Assembly: GCF_000428785.1 (NCBI RefSeq)
Contig: NZ_AUAP01000024.1
Coordinates: forward strand, 1-27,917
Direction: 5' to 3'
Source of the DNA: Conchiformibius kuhniae DSM 17694
Lineage (GTDB): Bacteria; Pseudomonadota; Gammaproteobacteria; Burkholderiales; Neisseriaceae
Length of the DNA: 27,917 nt
The notes under the pieces were generated by a model. The model did no database searches, was not told where the DNA came from, and worked only from the letters and a program-made list of their open reading frames with translations. A program made the position numbers and the translations under genes. Below are positions 7,201-14,000 of this stretch, one piece after another (position 1 is the first letter of the stretch; each line of letters opens with the position of its first letter).

Positions 7201-8394
7201 AACGACGCTTTTGACCGTTTGGAACGCATGATGGTGGGACAAACCGCCAACGGCGGCCCGCTCAAACTCGCCAAAGGCAAGGAAATCACCGCCGAATACC
7301 TGCATTCCCTGCCCACCCGTCATGATTGGTTTGACGTGCGTTTGGCAGATGAAAGTTTGGCGAAACAGCTTGAACTGACCAAACTTTCCCTGCAACAAAA
7401 ACGCGAAGAAGCCGAAGAGCAATACGAAGTCAAAAAGAAAAAAATGACGCAGGGCGACGAACTGCCGCCCGGCGTGCAAAAAATGGTGAAAGTGTTTATC
7501 GCCATCAAACGCCGCTTGCAGGCAGGCGACAAAATGGCGGGCCGGCACGGTAACAAAGGCGTGGTGTCGCGCATTCTGCCGGTGGAAGACATGCCCTATA
7601 TGGCGGACGGCCGCACGGTGGACATCGTGTTGAACCCGCTCGGCGTACCCTCGCGCATGAACATCGGACAGATTTTGGAAGTGCATTTGGGCTGGGCGGC
7701 GAAAGGCATCGGCCGGCGCATTGAAAAAATGCTGGACGAACAGCGTAAAGTCAAAGAAATCCGCGCCTTCTTGGAAAAACTGTACAACGGTAGCGGCAAG
7801 AGCGAAGACCTGAAATCGCTCAACGATGAGGAAATCATCGCTTTGGCGCACAACCTCAAACGCGGCGCGACTTTCGCCTCCCCCGTGTTTGACGGCGCGA
7901 AAGAAGACGAAATCTACCAAATGCTGGATTTGGCGTATCCCGATGACGACCCCGAAGTGCAGAAACTGGGCTTTAACGAAAGCAAAACCCAAATTACCCT
8001 GTATGACGGTCGTTCCGGCGAACCGTTTGACCGCCGCGTAACCGTGGGCGTGATGCACTATCTGAAACTGCATCACTTGGTGGACGAAAAAATGCACGCG
8101 CGTTCCACCGGCCCGTACAGCTTGGTTACGCAGCAGCCTTTGGGTGGTAAAGCGCAGTTTGGTGGTCAGCGTTTTGGTGAGATGGAGGTGTGGGCGTTGG
8201 AAGCCTACGGCGCGGCTTATACCTTGCAGGAAATGCTGACGGTGAAATCGGACGACGTTACCGGCCGTACCAAAATGTATGAAAACATCGTCAAGGGCGA
8301 ACACAAAATTGATGCGGGCATGCCCGAATCGTTTAATGTGATTGTGAAAGAAATCCGTTCGCTGGGCTTGGATATTGATTTGGAACAGAATTGA
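4207..8394 (+). CDS. rpoB: DNA-directed RNA polymerase subunit beta
   Basis: This is the beta subunit of the core polymerase. The 1395-aa product is full length (E. coli 1342, Neisseria about 1390). The ATG at 4207 follows CAGGAG with 7-nt spacing and gives the expected MSYTFTEKKRIRKSF start. The rifampicin pocket is intact: GSSQLSQFMDQ starts at residue 537, with D546, H556 and S561 corresponding to E. coli D516, H526 and S531. Conserved GDKMAGRHGNKGVVS and GEMEVWALEAYGAAYTLQEML lie in the C-terminal half. A hairpin terminator built from DUS arms follows. Unusually, rpoC does not come next; five other genes intervene. Confidence 0.98.
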   Translation: MSYTFTEKKRIRKSFAKRGSVEKVPYLLTTQLESYGKFLQQDRAYNERKNEEGLQAAFTSIFPIVSNNGYAELDFVHYILGEPLFDIPECQLRGITYAAPLRARIRLKIYDKDSPASAKVIKEARENEVYMGEIPLMTPSGSFVINGTERVIVSQLHRSPGVFFEHDRGKTHSSGKLLFSARIIPYRGSWLDFEFDPKDLLYFRIDRRRKMPVTILLRALGYSDEQMLEMFYDTETYYLSKEKVETDLVPARLKGETAKCDIVDAEGNVLVAAGKRVNSKDLRNIEKAGLTRMTVETETLIGKALAKAVIDTATGEVIAQANSEITEELLAQLDISGITQIDTLFVNEMDHGGYISATLRTDETADQNAARIAIYRMMRPGEPPTEEAVEALFQRLFFQEESYDLSRVGRMKFNTRTYQQKLLPEQEGGWYDRLLNQTLEGAADKGGFILSVDDIVVTIATLVELRNGHGEVDDIDHLGNRRVRSVGELVENQFRSGLARVERAVKERLNQAESENLMPTDLINAKPVSAAIKEFFGSSQLSQFMDQTNPLSEITHKRRVSALGPGGLTRERAGFEVRDVHPTHYGRVCPIETPEGPNIGLINSLAVFARTNEYGFLETPYRRVENGKVTDEVHYLSAIEEGRYVIAQASAELDAQGCLKGDLITCREKGETILAAPERVQYMDIATGQIVSVAASLIPFLEHDDANRALMGANMQRQAVPCLRPEKPMVGTGIERSVAVDSATAIVARRGGVVEYVDANRVVVRVHDEEATAGEVGVDIYNLVKFTRSNQSTNINQRPAVKAGDVLAAGDLIADGASTDLGELALGQNMTIAFMPWNGYNYEDSILISEKVAADDRYTSIHIEELNVVARDTKLGAEDITRDIPNLSERMQNRLDESGIVYIGAEVEAGDVLVGKVTPKGETQLTPEEKLLRAIFGEKASDVKDTSLRMPTGMSGTVIDVQVFTREGIQRDKRAQSIIDAELKRYRQDLNDQIRIFDNDAFDRLERMMVGQTANGGPLKLAKGKEITAEYLHSLPTRHDWFDVRLADESLAKQLELTKLSLQQKREEAEEQYEVKKKKMTQGDELPPGVQKMVKVFIAIKRRLQAGDKMAGRHGNKGVVSRILPVEDMPYMADGRTVDIVLNPLGVPSRMNIGQILEVHLGWAAKGIGRRIEKMLDEQRKVKEIRAFLEKLYNGSGKSEDLKSLNDEEIIALAHNLKRGATFASPVFDGAKEDEIYQMLDLAYPDDDPEVQKLGFNESKTQITLYDGRSGEPFDRRVTVGVMHYLKLHHLVDEKMHARSTGPYSLVTQQPLGGKAQFGGQRFGEMEVWALEAYGAAYTLQEMLTVKSDDVTGRTKMYENIVKGEHKIDAGMPESFNVIVKEIRSLGLDIDLEQN
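6174..6185 (+). repeat. DNA uptake sequence inside rpoB
   Basis: An exact sim-type AGGCTGCCTGAA lies within the coding sequence and encodes part of the peptide AQGCLKGD. DUS inside a conserved housekeeping gene fit the known enrichment of uptake sequences in genome-maintenance and core genes. Confidence 0.75.
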
Positions 8395-8400
8395 TGTCCG

Positions 8401-8450
8401 CAGGCTGCCTGAAAAAGGGTTTCGGGTTTTCCGGCAGCCTGAAACTTTTA
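8401..8450 (+). terminator. DUS-hairpin terminator after rpoB
   Basis: CAGGCTGCCTGAAAA (8401-8415) pairs with TTTTCCGGCAGCCTG (8427-8441) over 15 positions with a single mismatch and an 11-nt loop, followed by AAACTTTTAT. The left arm contains an exact sim-type DUS (8402-8413) and the right arm a one-base variant (CGGCAGCCTGAA). It should end or strongly reduce transcription from rpoB, so rpoC probably needs its own promoter or regulated readthrough. Confidence 0.75.
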
Positions 8451-8472
8451 TAAACCGTTTAAGGAAAAAATC

Positions 8473-8988
8473 ATGAAAAAGTTAATGATGATTTTCTTTG
8501 GTTTGTTGGCTGTGTCGGCATGGGCAAAGCCTGTTACCGTGAAGCCGCAACAACTGGTCGGTAATTGGTCGTGTAGCGGCGAGCATTACGATAAAGAAAT
8601 GGGGTTCTATGCCAAAGGTCATGAACGCATTCAAATTCAGGCGGACGGTGCGTTTTCAGATGAGGGGGAAACATCACTTAAAGAAGCAGAAAAAGCTCCT
8701 TACGTTTTGAATTACCGTGCTAAATCTGAAGGAAAATGGTCTTTGGAAAATAATATCTTGACGCGAAAAATACGTTTTTTGACATTCGAGCGCATTCACC
8801 AAGCCGAAGCGGTTCAAGATGATGGGCTACAGTTTATTGATAAAGTCATGTTCATTTTGTTTTCCAAAATGATTCAAAACAAAATAGAACAAACGGAAAA
8901 ATATACGGTTCATCTGAAAAATACCGATACAATACTGTGGCGTGATACGAAAGATGGATTAACTTTACACTGTAAACGGGATAAATGA
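8473..8988 (+). CDS. Predicted secreted/periplasmic protein of unknown function
   Basis: The product is 171 aa with a Sec signal peptide (MKKLMMIFFGLLAVSAWA, cleavage about residue 18). The mature protein is rich in beta-strand patterning: an early LVGNWSCSG, then alternating polar and hydrophobic segments with a KGHERIQIQADGAFSDEG strand pair, GKWSLENNILTRKI, and TILWRDTKDGLTLHCKRDK at the end. C34 and C167 could form a disulfide closing a small barrel. The 'GNW ... GKW' pattern recalls lipocalin-like stress proteins, but I cannot name the family. The ATG follows AAGGA at 8460-8464. The second half is noticeably more AT-rich than rpoB, which suggests a later arrival between rpoB and rpoC. 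Confidence 0.8.
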   Translation: MKKLMMIFFGLLAVSAWAKPVTVKPQQLVGNWSCSGEHYDKEMGFYAKGHERIQIQADGAFSDEGETSLKEAEKAPYVLNYRAKSEGKWSLENNILTRKIRFLTFERIHQAEAVQDDGLQFIDKVMFILFSKMIQNKIEQTEKYTVHLKNTDTILWRDTKDGLTLHCKRDK

Positions 8989-8997
8989 AGTTTAAAA

Positions 8998-9053
8998 CCA
9001 AAAACGCCGTTGGGAAAATCGGAAATGGATTCCCGACTGCGCGGGAATGACGG
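8998..9053 (+). repeat. Neisserial dRS3-containing intergenic repeat
   Basis: The 20-mer ATTCCC-N8-GGGAAT at 9029-9048 matches the dRS3 repeat of pathogenic Neisseria. About 30 bases before it (from 8998) and the GACGG after it match the reverse complement of 10025-10078 with only scattered differences. This is therefore a second copy of the same mosaic element, in opposite orientation. Confidence 0.8.
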
Positions 9054-9073
9054 GCAAAAAGACAACAAGTGCC

Positions 9074-9331
9074 ATGGCACATGACAAGATACGCTGCCGT
9101 TTAAACCGCATCGGCTTGGTGCTGACGGTTGGGCTGTTTCTGTTTTTGCAATTTACCCGCTATGGCGATACTGCCGGGCATCATGTTTTGCTGCAAAACG
9201 ATTACAGCTTGCGGGCGCATTGGGATTTTTTCGTAAACAGCGAAAATGTCTTTGTGTTGTTGGCGTGTGCGGCAGTGGCTTATCTGCCTTTGTTGTGTTA
9301 CGGGATTTACCGTTTGATACGGAAACGGTAA
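9074..9331 (+). CDS. Small inner-membrane protein of unknown function
   Basis: With the ATG at 9074 the product is 85 aa. It has two hydrophobic helices, roughly residues 12-26 (IGLVLTVGLFLFLQF) and 59-79 (VFVLLACAAVAYLPLLCYGIYRL). The loop between them is polar and about 30 aa long, and the C-terminus is basic (IRKR). An in-frame ATG at 9047 would start inside the dRS3 repeat, so the later start is preferred; neither has a convincing Shine-Dalgarno. I do not recognise the family. Neisserial genomes carry many such two-helix orphans. Confidence 0.6.
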   Translation: MAHDKIRCRLNRIGLVLTVGLFLFLQFTRYGDTAGHHVLLQNDYSLRAHWDFFVNSENVFVLLACAAVAYLPLLCYGIYRLIRKR

Positions 9332-9402
9332 GGCGCGATGTTTTTCAGATAGCCTGAAATATTTTTCTTCTCTATTTTTTCTCTATTTTAAGGAGTGAAA
9401 CA

Positions 9403-9888
9403 ATGAAATCAATCAAAAACCGTTTGTTTGTGGCGGTGGTGGGCGCGTTGTTGTCGGCATCTGCGTTTGCCTACGACAAAAATGACGAACAAACCATTCG
9501 CCAAGACATCAAAAAAATGAAACAAGCCGTGAAAGAGAAAAACGGCAAGGTGGTGGTGGACATGATGCCCGAACCCGTTTTGAAAGAAATGGCGAAAATG
9601 CTGGATTTGCCTGTGGCGGATACCAAAAAAATGCTGGTGGACATGACCCAAAGCATGGCGGATTTTGAAATCAAAATGCAGGCGGATTTGGGAAAAATCA
9701 AAGTGTACCAATCCAAAACAGGGCGGGATTATGTGTTTGTTCCCACGGTAACCACCGTATCCGGCGTGGCGGTGAAGGGCAAGCTGTTTGGTGTGAAAGA
9801 CCAAGGAAAATGGTCGTATATGTCTTGGCAGGAACGGCACAAAAACATGGTGAAAAAAGCCTATCCCGATATTCAAAAATTGCCGTAG
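9403..9888 (+). CDS. Predicted periplasmic protein of unknown function
   Basis: The product is 161 aa with a clear Sec signal peptide (KNRLFVAVVGALLSASAFA, cleavage about residue 23). The mature part starts with a charged helical region (DEQTIRQDIKKMKQAVKEKNGKVVVDMMP) and continues with repeated Asp-Met and Lys-Met helices. It ends in a beta-like region (DYVFVPTVTTVSGVAVKGKLFGVKDQGKWSYMSW). The order, helix then strands ending GKWSYMSW, recalls NTF2/cystatin-like periplasmic proteins, but this is inference. The ATG follows AAGGAG. A degenerate DUS (AGATAGCCTGAA, 9348-9359) lies upstream. Confidence 0.8.
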   Translation: MKSIKNRLFVAVVGALLSASAFAYDKNDEQTIRQDIKKMKQAVKEKNGKVVVDMMPEPVLKEMAKMLDLPVADTKKMLVDMTQSMADFEIKMQADLGKIKVYQSKTGRDYVFVPTVTTVSGVAVKGKLFGVKDQGKWSYMSWQERHKNMVKKAYPDIQKLP

Positions 9889-10024
9889 CGGCTGGCGGGC
9901 AGCCCGAATCATGCAAAAACCAATTTGCCCCACTTGGTATTGGGATATGTGCCGACGGCGTTGTTTGGTGTGGGCTACCGGCTTTCAGTTGCAGTAGGGT
10001 GCGCCCTATGATAGACCAACCCCG

Positions 10025-10115
10025 CCGTCATTCCCGCGAATGCGGGAATCCATTGCCGATTTTTGCCAACGGTGTTTTGCACCGACTTGGATTCCCGCCT
10101 GCGCGGGAATGACGG
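10025..10115. repeat. Inverted pair of dRS3 repeats (neisserial mosaic element)
   Basis: Two 28-bp arms, 10025-10052 and 10088-10115, are inverted copies that differ at about 2 positions and enclose a 35-bp core. Each contains a 20-bp dRS3 (ATTCCC-N8-GGGAAT at 10030-10049 and 10091-10110). This is the layout of the RS/dRS3 mosaic repeats of Neisseria meningitidis. The rest of the 291-bp gap between 9888 and 10180 holds a degenerate DUS (9898-9909), a short TAGGG/CCCTA hairpin near 9995 and no gene I can support. Confidence 0.8.
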
Positions 10116-10137
10116 TGCTTGAGCCACATTGTTTTTC

Positions 10138-10149
10138 AGGCCGTCTGAA
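10138..10149 (+). repeat. DNA uptake sequence of the Neisseria AG-DUS dialect
   Basis: AGGCCGTCTGAA is the AG-DUS typical of true Neisseria. It is the only one in the window, where all other exact sites use the GCTGCC/GCAGCC core. It lies 23 bases after a dRS3 repeat and just upstream of the NlpE-like gene. Confidence 0.85.
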
Positions 10150-10179
10150 ACAATTTTTATTCAATAAGGAAAAACCAAA

Positions 10180-10710
10180 ATGAACAAACTCAAAACCTTA
10201 CTGGCATTCGCCGCCGCATTCGTGCTGGCTGCCTGCAACGGCGGCAACGAAACCGCACCGGTGCAAACCGCCGCCCCCGCCGCATCCGCGCCCGTTGAAG
10301 CCGCCGCCCCGTCCGCATCCGCAGCGCATGACAACCATGACGACCACCACCACGCTTCGGACGGACATGACCATCACGCCGATGAACACAATGCCGCCAA
10401 CTCGCTGGATTGGGCAGGCACCTATCAAGGCGAACTGCCCTGCGCCGATTGCGCCCAAATCGCGGTAACGCTGGTGCTGAAAGACGATATGTCCTACGAC
10501 TTGAGCATGGACTACCAAGGCGGCAAAGAGCAGTTGAAAGAACAGGAAAGCGGCAAATTCGCGTGGGAAGCAGACGGCAGCATCATCAAGCTGGACGGCA
10601 AAAACAACCCGATGCGCCTGTTTGTCGCCGAAGGGCATCTGCAACAGTTGGCGGACGATGCCAAAGCCTATGACGCGAAAAACAGCAAATACAATCTGAA
10701 AAAACAATGA
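10180..10710 (+). CDS. NlpE-like lipoprotein with a His-rich linker
   Basis: The product is 176 aa. A lipoprotein signal peptide ends in the lipobox LAAC (C19). An Ala/Pro-rich tether (about 25-48) follows, then a strongly His/Asp-rich stretch with nine histidines between residues 50 and 70. The last domain (about 76-176) starts LDWAGTYQGELPCADC and matches the NlpE N-terminal domain: GTY-G-LPCADC with the CxxC pair C88/C91, then the strand pairs YDLSMDYQGG, GKFAWE and IIKLDG. In E. coli, NlpE is an outer-membrane lipoprotein that signals envelope and copper stress to CpxA. The E. coli protein has a second OB-fold domain that is absent here. The His-rich linker suggests metal binding (inference). 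AAGGA lies upstream of the ATG, and the next gene overlaps the stop by 4 bases. Confidence 0.82.
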   Translation: MNKLKTLLAFAAAFVLAACNGGNETAPVQTAAPAASAPVEAAAPSASAAHDNHDDHHHASDGHDHHADEHNAANSLDWAGTYQGELPCADCAQIAVTLVLKDDMSYDLSMDYQGGKEQLKEQESGKFAWEADGSIIKLDGKNNPMRLFVAEGHLQQLADDAKAYDAKNSKYNLKKQ

Positions 10711-11036
10711 TGTTGAAAAAATACCTGTGCGCCGCGCTGTTGTGCGGCATCACGGCGGCGGCGCAGGCGCAAACCGCCGAAGAACGCATCGCCCGTTTGG
10801 AAGCACAAGTGGCGCGGCTCACCGAACAGGTAAACCGCCTGTTGGCGGAGCGTTTGCCGCCCGCGCCGCCCGAACAAGCCGTGCATGTGTGCCGCATCAG
10901 CGCGTTTACCGACACCTTCCGCAGCGAACACGCCTCGCGCGGGCGGGCGCGTTTGGACGTGTTGAAACAATGCCGCGCCAAACACGCCGAAATGTTTTGC
11001 ACGCCGCAAAAAGTGCAGTGCGAAGCCTACCGTTGA
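10707..11036 (+). CDS. Small secreted coiled-coil, Cys-rich protein
   Basis: The product is 109 aa. The ATG overlaps the NlpE-like gene's TGA (ATGA), so the two are translationally coupled; a second ATG follows at once. A signal peptide runs to about residue 21 (MLKKYLCAALLCGITAAAQA). Next comes a coiled coil of about three heptads (EERIARLEAQVARLTEQV), a Pro-rich break (LPPAPPEQ) and a compact C-terminal part with four cysteines, C62, C89, C98 and C105, probably two disulfides. I do not recognise the family. Coupling to the NlpE-like lipoprotein suggests a shared periplasmic task. Confidence 0.75.
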   Translation: MMLKKYLCAALLCGITAAAQAQTAEERIARLEAQVARLTEQVNRLLAERLPPAPPEQAVHVCRISAFTDTFRSEHASRGRARLDVLKQCRAKHAEMFCTPQKVQCEAYR

Positions 11037-11039
11037 TTT

Positions 11040-11054
11040 TTCAGGCAGCCTGAA
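11040..11054. repeat. DNA uptake sequence, overlapping sim- and king-type
   Basis: TTCAGGCAGCCTGAA contains AGGCAGCCTGAA on the plus strand and AGGCTGCCTGAA on the minus strand. It sits in the 45-bp gap before rpoC with no inverted partner nearby, so it is unlikely to terminate transcription into rpoC. Confidence 0.85.
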
Positions 11055-11081
11055 AAACCGTCCGAATTTTAAGGAGCCATT

Positions 11082-14000
11082 ATGAACTTAACCGATTTGT
11101 TCAGCCCCCTGCAACAGGCGGGTTCGGAAGAATTTGACGCCATCAAAATCGGCATCGCCTCGCCCGACACGATTCGCTCGTGGTCGTACGGCGAAGTGAA
11201 AAAGCCGGAAACCATCAACTACCGCACCTTCAAGCCCGAACGGGACGGCTTGTTCTGCGCCAAAATTTTCGGGCCGGTGAAAGACTACGAATGCTTGTGC
11301 GGAAAATACAAGCGTTTGAAATTCAAAGGCGTAACCTGCGAAAAATGCGGCGTGGAAGTTACCCTCACCAAAGTGCGCCGCGAGCGCATGGGGCATTTGG
11401 AGCTGGCCGCGCCCGTTGCCCACATCTGGTTTTTGAAATCGCTGCCCTCGCGCTTGGGCATGGTGTTGGACATGACCCTGCGCGACATCGAGCGCGTGCT
11501 GTATTTTGAAGCCTTTGTGGTAACCGACCCCGGTCTGACCACCCTGCAACGCCGCCAACTGCTCACCGAAGAAGACTACTACGCCAAAATTGAAGAATTC
11601 GGCGAAGAGTTTGACGCGCACATGGGCGCGGAGGGCGTGCGCGAACTGCTGCGCACCATGAACATCGAGCAGGAAATCGAGCTGCTGCGCCAAGAATTGC
11701 AAAGCACGGGTTCGGACACCAAAATCAAAAAACTGGCGAAGCGTTTGAAAGTGTTGGAAGCCTTCCAACGTTCCGGCATGAAGCTGGAATGGATGATTAT
11801 GGACGTGCTGCCTGTATTGCCGCCTGATTTGCGCCCGCTTGTGCCGCTTGACGGCGGACGCTTTGCCACGTCCGATTTGAACGATTTGTACCGCCGTGTC
11901 ATCAACCGCAACAACCGTTTGAAACGCCTGCTGGAATTGCGCGCGCCCGACATCATTGTCCGCAACGAAAAACGTATGCTTCAGGAAGCGGTGGATTCGC
12001 TGCTGGACAACGGTCGGCGCGGCAAGGCGATGACGGGCGCGAACAAACGTCCGCTTAAATCCTTGTCCGATATGATTAAGGGCAAAAGCGGCCGTTTCCG
12101 TCAAAACCTGCTCGGCAAGCGCGTGGACTATTCCGGCCGTTCCGTGATTACCGTAGGTCCCTACCTGCGCCTGCACCAATGCGGTTTGCCGAAAAAAATG
12201 GCATTGGAATTGTTCAAGCCGTTTATTTTCCACAAACTCGAGCAGCGCGAACTCGCCACCACCGTCAAAGCCGCCAAAAAACTGGTGGAACAGGAAGTGG
12301 CGGAAGTGTGGGACATTCTCGAAGAAGTGATTCGCGAACACCCGATTTTGCTCAACCGTGCGCCGACCCTGCACCGTTTGGGCATTCAGGCGTTTGAGCC
12401 GATTTTGATTGAAGGTAAGGCGATTCAGCTCCACCCGCTCGTGTGCGCCGCGTTCAACGCCGACTTTGACGGCGACCAAATGGCGGTACACGTGCCCTTG
12501 AGCTTGGAAGCGCAAATGGAAGCGCGTACCCTGATGCTGGCTTCCAACAACGTCCTCGCCCCCGCCAACGGCGAGCCGATTATCGTGCCTTCGCAAGACA
12601 TCGTCTTGGGCTTGTATTACATGACCCGCGAGCTGGTGAACGGCAAGGGCGAAGGCACGCTGTTTGCCGATGTGAAGGAAGTCCACCGCGCCTACCACAC
12701 CAAACAGGTGCAGTTGGGCAGCAAAATCACCGTGCGCCTGCGCGAGTGGGTGAAAAACGAGCAGGACGAGTTTGAACCGGTGGTGAAACGCTACGAAACC
12801 ACTGTGGGACGTGCGCTGCTGTCTGAAATCCTGCCCAAAGGTTTGCCGTTTGAGTATGTGAACCTGTCGCTGACCAAAAAAGCGATTTCCAAGCTGATTA
12901 ACGCTTCGTTCCGCTTGTGCGGCCTGCGCGACACGGTGATTTTTGCCGACCATCTGATGTACACCGGTTTTGCTTTGGCGGCCAAAGGCGGCATTTCCAT
13001 CTGCGTGGACGACATGAAAGTGCCGAAAGAAAAACCCGCGCTGCTGGCTGCGGCAAACGCCGAAGTGCGCGAAATCGAAGACCAATACCAAAAAGGTTTG
13101 GTAACCAACGGCGAACGCTACAACAAAGTGGTGGACATTTGGGGCGATGCCGGCGACAAAATCGCCAAAGCCATGATGGACAACCTGTCCAAAGAAAAGG
13201 TGATTGACCGCGACGGCAACGAAGTGTACCAAGAGTCGTTCAACTCCATCTACATGATGGCGGATTCGGGCGCGCGCGGTTCGGCAGCGCAAATCAAACA
13301 GCTTTCCGGCATGCGCGGTTTGATGGCGAAACCGGATGGCTCGATTATCGAAACGCCGATTACCGCCAACTTCCGCGAGGGCTTGACGGTATTGCAATAC
13401 TTTATTGCCACGCACGGTGCGCGTAAAGGCTTGGCGGACACCGCGCTGAAAACCGCCAACTCGGGCTACCTGACCCGCCGTTTGGTGGACGTTACCCAAG
13501 ATTTGGTGGTGGTGGAAGACGACTGCGGCACGGACGAAGGCTTCTCCATGAAAGCAGTGGTGCAGGGCGGCGACATCATCGAATCGCTGCGCGAACGCAT
13601 TTTGGGGCGCGTTGCCGCTTGCGACATCATCCACCCCGCCACCGGCGCGACACTGGTCGAAGCCGGCACGCTGCTGGACGAACGTTTGGTGGACTTGATT
13701 GACGGCTCGGGCGTGGACGAAGTGAAAGTACGCACCCCGATTACCTGCCAAACCCGTTACGGCCTGTGCGCCAAATGCTACGGCCGCGACTTGGCACGCG
13801 GCAAACTGGTGAACACCGGCGAAGCGGTGGGCGTGATTGCGGCGCAGTCCATCGGCGAACCGGGCACGCAGCTTACCATGCGTACCTTCCACATCGGCGG
13901 TGCGGCATCGCGTGCCGCCGCCGCCAGCCAAGTGGAAGCCAAATCCAACGGCACCGTGCGCTTCTCCAGCCAAATGCGCTACATCGCCAACAGCAAAGGC

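Noticed and set aside
9047..9073. Upstream ATG extending the small membrane protein
   Set aside because: It overlaps the end of the dRS3 repeat and adds nine polar residues; the ATG at 9074 is simpler.
9985..10012. TAGGG/CCCTA hairpin as a terminator
   Set aside because: A 5-bp stem without a T-run; too weak to call.
9810..10112. Plus-strand frame across the dRS3 repeats
   Set aside because: It runs out of the end of the 9403 gene in another frame into repeat DNA; no signal, domain or start site supports it.
10231..10245. DUS-like GGCTGCCTGCAA inside the NlpE-like gene
   Set aside because: It departs from the sim and king cores at the conserved 3' end and is explained by the lipobox codons.
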